A stretch of 64,000 nt of DNA from Hypholoma sublateritium FD-334 SS-4 (GCA_000827495.1 KN817563.1:1-64000), one strand, 5' to 3'; shown: positions 13,124 to 23,183, numbered from the stretch's first letter. Made by a program: numbers and translations. The notes: generated by a model from the letters alone, not told the origin.

Positions 13124-14125
13124 TTACGCAACATTGAGAATATTATGGCCTGAGAACAGAAGGGCTTGTATGAGTACGGGGTTTTTACGGATATAAGCGA
13201 GGAAAGATTCTGATGACCAGCGACCGAGGGGTTGGATAATAGATGGTGGGATGCCGTGTTCAGCGAGAGATGTTGTTCCGCCAGCTCGCATTGATTGGCC
13301 GCCAACGCCACGGTCAAAATATGTGCGTAGACGTCTCATGAAGAAGGATCGAGTTGGTACTTCTCCCTTTGAGGTCAACCAGAGGGGGGAACAAAGGGGG
13401 AACAGAGTATCACGGGATTTCAGGTAGCGGAGGAAAAGTGCGAGAGGGTTATGTTGGAATTGTTGTTTGCGAATAATTACTCGATTGCCTTCAAAATAGC
13501 GGTCGGCTTTGTGGGAGGGCAGGAAGAATTCATACTGGGTGTCAGAAGTCACTACTGAGGAGCGACGGGTGATTTTCCGCCATTCTCGAATTAATGGATC
13601 GTCAGGAAATGTCATTTCTCCTAGCCGCAAGAGTGCAAAGAAACCTGAGGTGATCATTGCAGTGAATAGCAAGGTGTCGTGAGGTGGCGCGTCAGGGAGG
13701 TCATTGATTATAATTGCGAGGTCATTTAGAGATAGGGCCCGTTTCCGAGCAATGGGGGTTCCTTTGAGTCGCTTGCAGCCCTTGAGAGTACGCGTGACGA
13801 TGGATGAACGGCGCGCTTCACGGACATTAGGGAAGTATGGTTCAAGTTGGTGGCATATGCCTGATAGATATGTTCCGACAGAGTCAGGTTTTATGTGATG
13901 GGACATGTATACGACAAAGAAAGAAAGGGTTTCTTCGGTGGGGTCAATGGGGAAGTTGTGGATGCGAACAAATGTCAGGTAAGAATTGAGTGCGGAGCCA
14001 TATGATTTCCAGGAAGAAAGGTCGATGGCCATACCCAATGCAATCGCTCGTTCATGGACAAGGCGATCACGGGTCCACGGCAGGCGTACAGGTTGCCTGT
14101 TGCGGACAATAGGATGTGGGATCAT
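13124..14125 (-). CDS. Tyrosine recombinase of the Ngaro/DIRS-like element
   Basis: Intronless 333-residue protein. The phage-integrase fold is visible: an N-terminal core-binding part (WKSYGSALNSYLTFVRIHN, residues ~37-60), then the catalytic part with the first arginine in FFALLRLGEMTF, the box II region GGQSMRAGGTTSLAEHG (second arginine; the usual His of HxxR is Gln here, a variant I remember from related agaricomycete copies), LGRWSSESF (Trp in the His/Trp position) and the nucleophile tyrosine in LAYIRKNP. It integrates the circular cDNA. Its ATG overlaps the stop codon of the reverse transcriptase frame in the form ATGA at 14125-14122, so expression is probably coupled to the upstream frame. 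No stops or frameshifts inside. Confidence 0.9.
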   Translation of the reverse strand: MIPHPIVRNRQPVRLPWTRDRLVHERAIALGMAIDLSSWKSYGSALNSYLTFVRIHNFPIDPTEETLSFFVVYMSHHIKPDSVGTYLSGICHQLEPYFPNVREARRSSIVTRTLKGCKRLKGTPIARKRALSLNDLAIIINDLPDAPPHDTLLFTAMITSGFFALLRLGEMTFPDDPLIREWRKITRRSSVVTSDTQYEFFLPSHKADRYFEGNRVIIRKQQFQHNPLALFLRYLKSRDTLFPLCSPLWLTSKGEVPTRSFFMRRLRTYFDRGVGGQSMRAGGTTSLAEHGIPPSIIQPLGRWSSESFLAYIRKNPVLIQALLFSGHNILNVA

Positions 14126-17100
14126 TTTTTAGAGTGCCCCATCGTTACTCGTGGGGGTTGAAAGGTTGAAAGAGACAGGCCGGGGGCAGCATTAGATGCC
14201 CGGCTAAAATCGCCGCGAGAGAGGGCATCAGCCACGGTGTTCTCAGAAGTAGGGATCCAGAGAACACGGAGGTCGTGGTTGCCGTCGGTGAGGATGTCAG
14301 CGGCAGCCATGATTATAGGATTTATGCGAGGCGAGCAGCGGAGGGTGTTGAAGTTGTCAAAGACATTGGAGGAGTCGGTATAGACAACAATTCGTGAGCC
14401 GTTGGACGCAATTTTGTGGATATGGTGAAGGGCGGAGAGGACGCAAAGGGCTTCGTAGAAGTGTATGATTTCGTCGGTGATTTCGTCATCATCGGGGATG
14501 GAGGCAAAAAACCCTAAGTTGGGTCGAGGGATCCAAAAACCAATGCCTGTTAGGCAGGCATCACCATATACGACGTAATCAGCGTCTTCGAGATTCCATG
14601 CAATGGAACTGAGGACACGGACGCCGTTGGACTCTTTGACTCGTTGCATCGCCCAGCGGAGATCTGAGCGGACGGCGCAGTTGGTGTAGATTTTTTGTTC
14701 AGGTTTGTGCTTTCCAGACATTTTGGGGTAGAAATTGTTTAATGCAAGGCGGAGGAAAGGATCAATGTTGACGTCCCAGTTGACCCAGCCAGCGAAATGT
14801 TGCCATTGTTTCAGTTTGAAGTGCACGGTGTCTTTACGAGGGGGTTTAGTGTGGGGAGGGTGTTTGGGTGCCTTGGGGGGTTCAGTAGTCCACAGTGCAA
14901 GTTCAGTGAGGAACCGTTCGCGGGCAAGAGGGGGTTGGGTGAGTGTCATTGCATTTGGGTCAACGTCGATGCCGATGACAGTTAAAGGGCAGCCCGAGAT
15001 CTGCTTCTTTTCCTTATGGGGGATCCCGAGGTGATCCCAAAGGTCGAGAAGGATTTTTTGGTGTCGCGGCAGCATCTTGTTGTACGGTGGATAGAATGCA
15101 GCGTCGCCTTTTACGTCACACCCCGTGGAATCGTCTACGTAAACAGCCAAATGATCAATATGCTCGATCTTTTTGGCAATCCAAGTAACTAGCGCATTGA
15201 AAGAGATAAATAGTGACCCAGATGCGGAACTGCCGAAAGCTGCATTGCGGTCAATGTACCAGATCCCGTCAATGAGGTTTGCCTGTTTGATTTGCCAGGC
15301 AGGGTGCATCGGAAGCAGTCGGTATGCCTCAGCGATGTCAGCTTTCCACATGATAAGCTCAGTGTCCTTGCCTAAGCGGGCACGGGCATTGAGAAGCATT
15401 TCACCGACGTGTTTCATGTTGTCGAGCGGGAAGCCGGTTACACGATCATGGTTGATTAAGTTGTTCAGAGAAAATTCAGTCGCGCTATGGTCGGTGACCA
15501 TGCGCATAGCTCCAGGATCAGTCTTTGGGACAGCATGAACCGGCATAGAATACATCCCATCCAGGAGCGATGGGCCGAAACCAGGTGAGAAGCGTTGTTT
15601 TTGCAGCTCAATATCACGTTGGCTGCGGAGGAAAGAGGCTTTAGATTCATCGGAAGGGGTTGGTCTGGAGGCATCAAAAGTATTCGGAAAGCCATCGCGT
15701 CGGGTATCGGCCCAGGGCCAGAAACCTTCATGGAAGCCAGTACAAACAGATTTAACAAAAGCAGGGTTGGGATGGTCAACGAGCATAGCTTCAAAGTTGT
15801 CAACGTTAATGGGAGTGATAATTTGAAATAAGGAAGGATTCTCAGTAATCGTTTTGGAAGTGACGGGGTTCAGTATATCGGTAGAAGAGGGACGTGGAAG
15901 GGGGTCTGCAGTCTCAGTCCAGTCGGCGGCAGTCGGCGACATGGCGCCAGATTCCCAAATGTTGTACCTGAGGTATTTTGGGTGCAGTCCGTAACGATCA
16001 CTTCTTCTCGACATTACACTTTTGAGCGGAGTGTCCGGCTTTTTTGCATGAATCGCAGATGTGTCGGTAATTACACTCGCCGTCGGCGCGGTTGCACCCT
16101 TTGGCGCCATTGTAGCGGCGGCAGATGTCGATTTTGCCTCCACCTTTGCGGGCTCCAGGGTTGATGGCAACTCGGGGTCCGTTGTTGGCATCGTGGCGGG
16201 GGTCATCAGTCCGCGATCCGTCAGACATGAGGATGGAGGAGTAGAACTTGGAGAATTTGTGGTCGTCTGTAAGGAGGACCTGCTGCCCGCCTCCAACGAA
16301 GTTGCGGATGGCTTTGTCAAACGAAACGACTTTGTGATGTGAGGAAATAACCTTGGCTTCAAACTCTCCTTGAATGTAGTCCCCATATGCGGTGACTTCT
16401 TTCGCGCGATGGGGAAAGGCAAACGAGTATGCATCGGCAGCGCGTCTCCATGCACTAACCCAGTCAATGCTCGTTCGGACCACCCTTTTTGTATCAGAGA
16501 CGACAATGCGGATTTCTTGGTCTCCAAAGCGACCCTTTGTCTCTTCATCAATTGAAGTGCGGTGGATGGATGTGAGGATAACGTTGAGGTCGAGTGCTTG
16601 GCCTCTGAAAATACGGTCCCACTGAGACGAGGGGAAACCGACCGGGCTTCCGCGCGCCATTTCGGCGAAGAAACGGGTCCCGGGGATGTCGATGTGATAT
16701 TCACGAAGGAGTCAAACGGTTTGTTCACAACTAGGGCGGAGTGGGCCGGCGTCGACGTCAGCCTTTCGGTTGTACCATGGCATATGCGCCTCGACGGCCC
16801 GGCGAGGTCGTTTAGCTCCGTGCTCTTCTCCGTCGTCGTCATCCTCATCAGCAGCGACGGAGGGTTCGGCCCCGGGGAAGCGGCGCGTGGTGCCAGCTGT
16901 AGATGTGTTGTCGGCGGACTGAGTCGCGTGGTCCATGGGTGCGTCGTCGGCGAGCTGAGTCGCGCCGCCAAACTGTTCGACGAAGCGAGAGACCTGATAG
17001 GCGGGGTGATCATTCCCGCCGTGGATGTCCTCCCTTCCGCGCTCCGGCGATCCGCTCGCAGGGCGCTTGCGTCGGAGTCCGGATTGTAGTTCGTCGGGGC

Positions 17101-17487
17101 GTGAGGGGTGTCCGGCAGGAAGGTAGGCGCGTCCCCGCTCAGACGCTCGAATAGAGTTGGCTTCGGCTGACTCGAGCTCCTTTGAATAGGCGGCGAAAGC
17201 CGTGATCTTTTGGCCCTGTGATACGTTGATGTCATCATAGGCCGTGAGTCGGTTGAAGAGTTGAGTGTAAGCTTTGGTCTTCTCGACGTGGCCATTGCGG
17301 AACTCGTCGATGGTGGCAGCGAGGTCATCGAGAAGGCGTTGGTGGTCTGGAGCGAGCTGTCCTGTGAAATTTCCCAAGACTTGCGCTTCGGCTGCCCGCG
17401 GGGAATTATTATTGGAAGCGTGGGATCCTCCTGGGCTAACAGTGGCATTGTCATCCGGGATAGCAGAGCCGGCTCCTTGTTGTCCAT
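14122..17487 (-). CDS. Reverse transcriptase-RNase H of the Ngaro/DIRS-like element
   Basis: Open frame of 1121 codons. Only the part from about residue 490 on is surely coding: it contains PVHAVPKTDPGAMRMVTDHS, KADIAEAYRLLPMHP, the polymerase active site AVYVDDSTGCD, and an RNase H domain with the acidic residues in VVYGDACLTGIGFW, HFYEALCVL, VVYTDSSNVFDNF and ENTVADALSRGD. The first ~490 residues overlap gag in another frame and are Ser/Thr/Pro-rich, so they may be a shadow. The frame is nonetheless open throughout, and its first ATG is 7 nt after the gag ATG. The stop (TGA, 14124-14122) overlaps the recombinase start and is preceded by six A. Confidence 0.85.
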   Translation of the reverse strand: MDNKEPALLSRMTMPLLAQEDPTLPIIIPRGQPKRKSWEISQDSSLQTTNAFSMTSLPPSTSSAMATSRRPKLTLNSSTDSRPMMTSTYHRAKRSRLSPPIQRSSSQPKPTLFERLSGDAPTFLPDTPHAPTNYNPDSDASALRADRRSAEGRTSTAGMITPPIRSLASSNSLAARLSSPTTHPWTTRLSPPTTHLQLAPRAASPGPNPPSLLMRMTTTEKSTELNDLAGPSRRICHGTTERLTSTPAHSALVVNKPFDSFVNITSTSPGPVSSPKWRAEARSVSPRLSGTVFSEAKHSTSTLSSHPSTALQLMKRQRVALETKKSALSSLIQKGWSERALTGLVHGDALPMHTRLPFPIARKKSPHMGTTFKESLKPRLFPHITKSFRLTKPSATSLEAGSRSSLQTTTNSPSSTPPSSCLTDRGLMTPATMPTTDPELPSTLEPAKVEAKSTSAAATMAPKGATAPTASVITDTSAIHAKKPDTPLKSVMSRRSDRYGLHPKYLRYNIWESGAMSPTAADWTETADPLPRPSSTDILNPVTSKTITENPSLFQIITPINVDNFEAMLVDHPNPAFVKSVCTGFHEGFWPWADTRRDGFPNTFDASRPTPSDESKASFLRSQRDIELQKQRFSPGFGPSLLDGMYSMPVHAVPKTDPGAMRMVTDHSATEFSLNNLINHDRVTGFPLDNMKHVGEMLLNARARLGKDTELIMWKADIAEAYRLLPMHPAWQIKQANLIDGIWYIDRNAAFGSSASGSLFISFNALVTWIAKKIEHIDHLAVYVDDSTGCDVKGDAAFYPPYNKMLPRHQKILLDLWDHLGIPHKEKKQISGCPLTVIGIDVDPNAMTLTQPPLARERFLTELALWTTEPPKAPKHPPHTKPPRKDTVHFKLKQWQHFAGWVNWDVNIDPFLRLALNNFYPKMSGKHKPEQKIYTNCAVRSDLRWAMQRVKESNGVRVLSSIAWNLEDADYVVYGDACLTGIGFWIPRPNLGFFASIPDDDEITDEIIHFYEALCVLSALHHIHKIASNGSRIVVYTDSSNVFDNFNTLRCSPRINPIIMAAADILTDGNHDLRVLWIPTSENTVADALSRGDFSRASNAAPGLSLSTFQPPRVTMGHSKK

Positions 17488-17494
17488 TGCTCAT
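15998..17494 (-). pseudogene. gag-like gene of the Ngaro/DIRS-like element, one in-frame stop
   Basis: One continuous frame of about 498 codons broken by a single TGA at 16714-16712. The first part (260 codons) has an acidic and basic low-complexity stretch (ADEDDDDGEEHGAKRPRR); the second part has the gag core (FPSSQWDRIFRGQALDLNVI...SAWRRAADAYSFAFPHR) and two zinc fingers near the end: a CCCH type (CRRYNGAKGCNRADGECNYRH) and a knuckle (CDSCKKAGHSAQKC). The amino-acid pattern continues straight across the stop. A TGA replacing CGA would be a single C-to-T change at a CpG, so I read it as an inactivating mutation; readthrough (TGAC context) is the alternative. Confidence 0.75.
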
Positions 17495-17692
17495 GACTTA
17501 TTTGAGGTACGATGGTGTGAATATAAAAGTGAAAAAGGCGGCGGCCTTCTTGAGTGAACGCAGGACGAAAGTTTGTGTGAGACACAAGTCGTGCTGTTGT
17601 GTGAGATGACCTCGGCCGGTTTTGCTCGCGGTCTATTTTTGGCTGCGGCCAAGGTGTGTTGACCGCCAACGTAGGCTAGGTCAGGAATGAGG
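17495..17692 (-). promoter_or_regulatory. Leader/promoter region of the retroelement
   Basis: About 200 bp before the gag start, on the minus strand. It contains a TATA-like TTTTATATTC about 30 bp before the gag ATG and GC-rich sequence further up. The region ends at the direct repeat flanking the DNA transposon, so the retroelement's true 5' end may be cut off here. Confidence 0.3.
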
Positions 17693-17699
17693 CGTCATT
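17693..17699 (+). repeat. Left target-site duplication CGTCATT
   Basis: Seven bases immediately outside the left inverted repeat, repeated exactly outside the right one. GG before and CC after are also shared, so its exact length is ambiguous (7, 9 or 11 bp). Confidence 0.6.
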
Positions 17700-17710
17700 C
17701 CCGGTGAAAA
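17700..17710 (+). repeat. Left terminal inverted repeat
   Basis: CCCGGTGAAAA, the exact reverse complement of 26945-26955. Similarity beyond 11 bp is not significant by eye. Confidence 0.6.
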
Positions 17711-17994
17711 CCGACTTCGCCTCACGTGATCTATTTCAATTCTCCGAAAACTCACAACACTTTCCAATGAGCACCAGTTTGGTAAGAATTGCTCAATATA
17801 GCTTGCGCGTTACGGGCAGGTATGACAAATGTAATTAGAAAAGTCTGAATGATAATATACATAGGGCATCTCAAAATATTGGGACACATTGGCGCAACGT
17901 CAACATGACTGGAGGACTAATATATGTAAATCAATCTGAATGTAACGCATCTCAAAGTTTCCCATGTGTGGTTGAACGACAATTATTAGCAGAG

Positions 17995-19961
17995 TTAAGC
18001 ATCCTTTTCACCTGAAAGCGACTTGGAAAGAGCTTTGAAACGCTTTGTAAAAGGGCAATGTCAAATAATCATCAAACCGGAGTTTCGAGAAAAGCAAACC
18101 TCCAATTCCGCTGCAGGAAGGGCAGAAAAATAGGCAGCAAATTCATCTACAGTGCCATGGTTTCGTTGGACCCATTCTTTTGCACAGAGATTTCTAATAT
18201 AAAACTGATTAACATTCTGTCAAAAAGATAAGTGTAAACAATAGGCTTACCTCGGGGTGACAGAATGCTTATTTACTCGCATCTTGTTCACTCGCTTTGG
18301 ATTTTTCTGGGGATCATCCTCTTTATTGCCTTGTCCCTGGTTTGAAGAGCCTTGAGCTGGGTGAATATGATTGGGTGGAGGCAAAAAAGAGGGAGGGTGC
18401 AAAGATGCCGGCGCAACTGCAAATGGTTTGTCGATCTGTATCGAGATAATATATCAAATGATTACAAAAATCAAGATTGATTTCACTCACCAAGAATTGA
18501 TATTGGGGGCGAGTATCAGCAAGCGGGAAAGCCGCATTCACCAAAGGGAGTTGGCCCACTTGTTCCTTTGAATCTGCTATTAGAATCAATATATCAGTAC
18601 ATAGACTATACGCACCATAACTTGAGCTGGCCCGCAGGGCATATCAGCAACAATGTTAGTTTGAGAAAATTGAGCGATCTGAAGTTATTGATTAGATATG
18701 ATAGATAATTATAAGTGTCTGATACATACCATATCTGAATTATCTGTAAGCGCAGATCCTAGTGTCGACGATTTCATTTTCTTGTAAGAAGGGTCCTTCG
18801 AGTCCTCGTCGACAACGCGCTTTGATCCCTTCCCCTTCATCTTTTCAGAGCCTTCTTGCTTGTTCAGCCAGTTGCTACGCCATTGCGAATAAATGTCACT
18901 AGCGATCTGCTCGCTTTTCCAGTCAAGCTCACAAAAGCCAACTTCAGGAAACCTTGTAGTCATGTCATGGTAGTAACTGGTACGACTTGCCGCATCCACT
19001 CCTTCAACCCAGCTATGAAAAACTTTCCCTTGTAATGCAAACCCAACAAAGATAGACCTTGCGTAGCGGCGGATGTCTGTCGCTCTCCAACCATCAATAA
19101 TCTCACCATTCTCATGTTGAATATATCGCATCTTGACATTCTGTCCTTGAGAAGCCCGCCCTCGACCTCGTTTGCCCTTTGCTACACCAGTGGAATGTTC
19201 GTGTATGGCGGTACCATCCTCTCCGTGAGCATCATCGTCATCGTCATCAGCTTCGTTAGATTCGGTACCCGGAGCCCTCACAGGGGCATCGTCGAGAGAC
19301 ATTATTTTATCTTCAGCGAGTGCAGCCAAATATTCGTGGCGGAACCAATAGGTAATATTAGGGTAGTCTTCACGTTTAAGCACAACACGTTCGCCAGAGG
19401 AAAGAGGGACTCGCTCTAGAAGGTGTTCGTACGCCTCTCTGAGTCAAGGATTGGCTGAATTAGAGAGGCTTGATAAACTTTTGTAATAATACTTACTTGA
19501 GCACCGCATTTTTTGCTTCCAAACGAATGTGTTCCTTGACAAGGTTGCTATTCTCGCGATGAATCTCGTTAAATCGAGCTTGAAGGGTACGGTATTGTTC
19601 AATAGAGACAAATCCACCCTCCGTGGGGAGATTGGACCATCCCGATTCGAAGGAGGATATGGGTGTCGTTGTACCCTGTCTGACATTAGAATCAATAGAC
19701 CATGTAGATAAGACAGGAAATAAATACCTTGTGCATTTCAAACCCTGGATTGGACAGCGGAAGTGAGTACGATGAACCTGTAGCAACACTTTCTGGCGCG
19801 GAAAATTGGCTTCGTTGTGCGTGTGAACGGGTGGGGAGGAAACGCTGTAAGTTGCTAGGTTGAATTCTGTCAGCACTGCCTTCTAATTGAGCTGCCGTAG
19901 TATTCATGGGAGATAGTGCAGTGTCGTCTCTTTGTGTATAAAGACTGCCAGCAGGATACAT
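17995..19961 (-). CDS. Unknown multi-exon protein carried by the transposon
   Basis: Minus-strand gene with at least six exons; the first three are clear: 19961-19728, 19675-19497 and 19438-18730, all in phase. Later exons lie around 18678-18616, 18573-18480, 18437-18250 and 18210-17995, but exact ends of the fourth and fifth are uncertain. Features: Ser/Pro-rich start, a coiled-coil-like stretch (EQYRTLQARFNEIHRENSNLVKEHIRLEAKNAVLK), VPLSSGERVVLKREDYPNITYWFRHEYLAALAED, an acidic run (EADDDDDDAHGED), a basic run, and a conserved-looking block (GWRATDIRRYARSIFVGFALQGKVFHSW...RFPEVGFCELDWKSEQIASDIYSQWRSNWL). I remember similar hypothetical proteins as a multicopy family in agaricomycete genomes but know no function. 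The Trp/Cys-containing block could be a DNA-binding domain (guess). Confidence 0.6.
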
Positions 19962-20286
19962 GTTGTACAAGTGTAAAGTCTTCGCTTGATCGCATACACT
20001 GGCAAGTTCGCTTACATAACCGTCAGACAAACAAATCACAAGTAGATTCGACACGCATATAGATGTTACAGGATGTTACAACATTTGGGGGGGGGGCAAT
20101 CAAGAGTACAGAAGGCGACGTGTATATGCATGTACAGATAGAAGAATCTCCGCGCAAGTAAAGACAGGACAAAAATTCAGTGGCATATTTCAGAGACAAA
20201 AAAGCGAAAGGAAATAGCATTGAGTCCGAGTCGGCAAAAATTCGATGTGTCTTGGATGCGTCAACAAAATTCCACTACGCACTAAC
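19962..20286. other. Spacer inside the transposon
   Basis: About 325 bp between the FunK1 stop and the start of the unknown gene, including a run of ten G around 20086-20095. It must hold the FunK1 3' end and the unknown gene's promoter. No other feature seen. Confidence 0.4.
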
Positions 20287-23183
20287 CTACGCGTCGACAG
20301 AATCCTTCCAGGCTGAGAGCTGCTTGACGAAAGCAGGTCTTGGAAGACGTTCAGATCCGGGGCCATTTCCTCGACCAAACTTGTACGGCCATCTTCCGGC
20401 TTCGTCATTATCGGAAGACCGAGAACGCTTGGTGATAGTGCGCGCATACATCGCCGGAACCTCTGGGAATTTCTTAAGGCCTTCGAGTGCGTCGCAGAGG
20501 ATTGTTCTGTATGCCTCATGGGTTGCGTGGCTGGTGCAGTTGGTGCCCGTCCATGTAGCTGCCACAAGAGAACGAAGATAAGGGACGAGGGGCTGCCAGT
20601 AAGGCATCAGGTATGCGCCAACATCCCTGTCGAAGTGCGACACATCAAAAGATTTGTCTTTGAAAAGTTGCTCACGATCGCCTTCGTTATGCCAACGGGC
20701 CAATGGGACATGGACATCATCGCTTTGGACACGAGCTTCGTAGGGTCCATCGGTGAAGGTAACTATACCCAACATGGTCTGGAGGAGAGCTTCGAGGTCG
20801 TGGGCAGGAGAATGGATATACTTGCCGCGATTGTCGATATTGAGGGCATCAAGAGGCATAAATGGTAAGGTGCCCTAGAAAAAGTGAAAATAAATGAGTA
20901 CAATGGAAGAGCAATTTAGTAAGAGACGTACAGAGGTCCTCTCGAGAACAGTGCCAACAGGGCGAGCGTAATCGTAGTCGATAATCGTACCGACAGCAGG
21001 GATATTGTCGTTCACACCTGATGTCGGAGCAGGTTTAATCGATGCTCCCCCGTGGCGGGTACTACTGCGAGTGGCTCGAGAGGTTCCGCTAGTCGAGCCC
21101 TTCCTCGATTTAGTGCTCCTCGGGGGCGGTCGGTCGGAAGGATCACGGAATATCACAATGTTATTCGGACTAAGATCACCATGTACTAAATTGCATTTAT
21201 TGTGCAGGAAGTCTAGCCCTGGGAGATGGAGTGAGTAAGTTACTGTGGGAGTCGAATATCTGGCTTACAGTCAACGCAGTCCAACATGACTTGGACGAAT
21301 TCCTTGCGAGACCGGAATGACGTCAGCGGATCCCCGACGGGACCAGTCACCACACGGCGGTGCACTCGAGTTGGGGGCTTATCTATCATTCTCCCCCGAC
21401 GGTCGCTCGTGGAATCATTGAGTTCTTCGCCAACAATATACCGAGAATGCAACATCCGATACTTTTTGGCTTCCGGACTGTTGTCAGCTTTGAGAACGTC
21501 ATGAATTTTGGAGAGAACGGTCACTTCCGAAATTCCGTGGTCCTTGAGGAGCCAGGCGTCTTTGAGGATATGATGATTCCCGTCCTGGTCTCGCACAAGA
21601 AAGACATGGGTCCCTCGCCCGAAGAGAATCAGAGAGGCGTGTATATGCTTGATGACAGTAAAGGTCTTCTTTTCGACTAGGATGTGAGTGACGTTTCCGG
21701 AAAGTAAGTCGACTGTCATGGAGGGATCGACACCAAGCAGCTCTGGTTTGCCATAGCATAAAGCAAAGATAATGCGTGCAAAGTCAATTCCGTCATAGCC
21801 AGCACATGGAAGCCAAGCAGTCACACATACACCAGACCGGTCAATCAGCAAGAAGGACCATTCCAACGAGGTAGCTGCCGTGCCGCGGATAGCGAGACCA
21901 ATAACAAAGCGGCGGAATGGTTGTGCTTCAAAGATCAGCGCAGCCTTCTCGAGAATCTGTTGTAACATGTCGATGCGGTGTGCAGATGCAGAGACCTCGA
22001 CAATGGCTTCGATGTGGTGCCAACGAGGGCGGGCTTTGTGCTTGTGAAGGAAATGGCGCAAGTTCCTGTTAAGGAGCATAATATCTGGCTTGCGCAAGCG
22101 AAAACCACCGCTGGGTCCCTTAAGGTGACCGGCCTTGCTGAACGATCGGTCCTGAGCATTACTGACAACAAATGCTGGCTCCGGCGAACTATCGTTGTTG
22201 GGAGTGTTGACGACATCCGCAGCGCTATTGTTGTCCTCACCCTGACCCTGGCTTTCGACCAATTCCTCGCCCTCGCGCTCTTCCTCGCCTTCGCCCTCGC
22301 CCTCGCGCTCTTCCTCGCCCTTGCCCTTGCCCACGCCCTTGCTCTTGCCTTCTCCCTCGCCGTCGCCCCCTTCATCTTCATCTTCCTTGCCCTCGCCCTC
22401 ACCCTCGCCCTCGCCCTCGCCTTCGCCCTCGCCCTCATCCTCATCCTCGCCCTCGTTGTCGTCGGTGTAGAAAGAACTCAATTCGGTGTCAGAATCCGCG
22501 GCTGAGGCTGGCCGAATGAGCCCGTGTCTAACTCCGAGGGTATGGGCCAAATGGTTCAGCCAGTCCTGTACGGTTTGTTCGAGCATAGCTTCCGGGAAGT
22601 GGGAGAATTTCTGAGCCGAATTGTCCCAGCACTCTTTGACGCTGTCCAGGCACGCGGGATTGAATTCAACTGGGAGAGATTCGTTTGGAAAGACTTTTTC
22701 GATGACCCATTGCAGCGTAGCAATGTTGGTAGGTACATTCGTGTTAAGCAAAGTGTTGGCGTAAGTAGCATTCACTTCCTTGCGGAGTGGCTCTTGATTT
22801 GTGGTGAGGAGTGAGAAATCCAGGTCGTTTATCGTTAGAGATGGGAATTCATGCGCGATGTAGGGGGCAAAGCGAGTGGGTTGGAGAAAAGTCGTCAGAA
22901 ATAGAACAGGTGGATAGGTCGGATGATTGTAACGGGCTTCAGAGTTCAAGGTGCTGTTAGAGATAGATCCCTTTTTAACCCCACAGGCCTCGGTGCTCTC
23001 GACACCCAAAGGTCGTTTTACTGCCATGAAATTGAGATTCAAGAGAGGGTCGGAACAGCTGAGGTTGCTTTTGAAGTCGGTATCAGATTCAAAATCGGAC
23101 AGGCTATAGCACGTAGAGTCAAGGAGGATATCAGCCTTGCGAATAGGGCCTCGCGAAATTGAGAGTGGCCAGTGTGAGAGCAT
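20287..23183 (-). CDS. FunK1-type fungal protein kinase
   Basis: Three exons, 23183-21269, 21218-20932 and 20874-20287, with 50- and 57-bp introns, giving 929 residues. FunK1 kinases are a eukaryotic-type Ser/Thr kinase family expanded in mushrooms; substrates are unknown. Residues ~1-230 have the FunK1 N-terminal region (TLQWVIEKVFPNE...), followed by a ~100-residue acidic Glu-Gly hexamer-like repeat. The kinase core then shows KPDIMLL, HHILKDAWLLKDHGISEV (probable ATP-lysine and C-helix Glu), the catalytic loop HGDLSPNNIVI (Gly in place of Arg in HRD), IIDYDYAR in the DFG position, and GTLPFMPLDAL of the activation segment. Catalytic Asp and Asn are kept, so an active enzyme is possible. 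It lies between the transposase and the unknown gene inside the inverted repeats. Confidence 0.85.
22246..22452. repeat. Hexanucleotide-like repeat coding for Glu-Gly
   Basis: CT-rich tract on the plus strand made of degenerate copies of a GCCCTC-type hexamer; on the minus strand it encodes the acidic EGEGEG stretch of the FunK1 protein. Length is probably variable between copies. Confidence 0.75.

Larger units (their letters stand above)
13015..17692 (-). mobile_element. Ngaro/DIRS-like tyrosine-recombinase retrotransposon
   Basis: Minus-strand retroelement with gag, reverse transcriptase-RNase H and tyrosine recombinase genes in that order, the coding set of Ngaro/DIRS elements, which integrate through a circular intermediate with a recombinase instead of a DDE integrase. 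No methyltransferase domain is visible, which favours Ngaro over DIRS. The right limit is set by the direct repeat of the neighbouring DNA transposon and the left limit by a 17-T run (13015-13031; a poly(A) tract on the element strand) 92 nt after the recombinase stop; both limits are guesses. I found no split direct repeats or inverted terminal repeats. A short tandem repeat of about 17 bp lies between the recombinase stop and the T run. Confidence 0.7.

Noticed and set aside
13124..17487. LTR retrotransposon (gypsy or copia)
   Set aside because: No LTRs and no DDE integrase or chromodomain; the integrating enzyme is a tyrosine recombinase.
21978..22505. Plus-strand frame rich in Leu/Ala inside the FunK1 gene, looking like a membrane protein
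   Set aside because: It is the reverse strand of the Glu-Gly coding repeat; the hydrophobic look comes from CTC/GCC codons.
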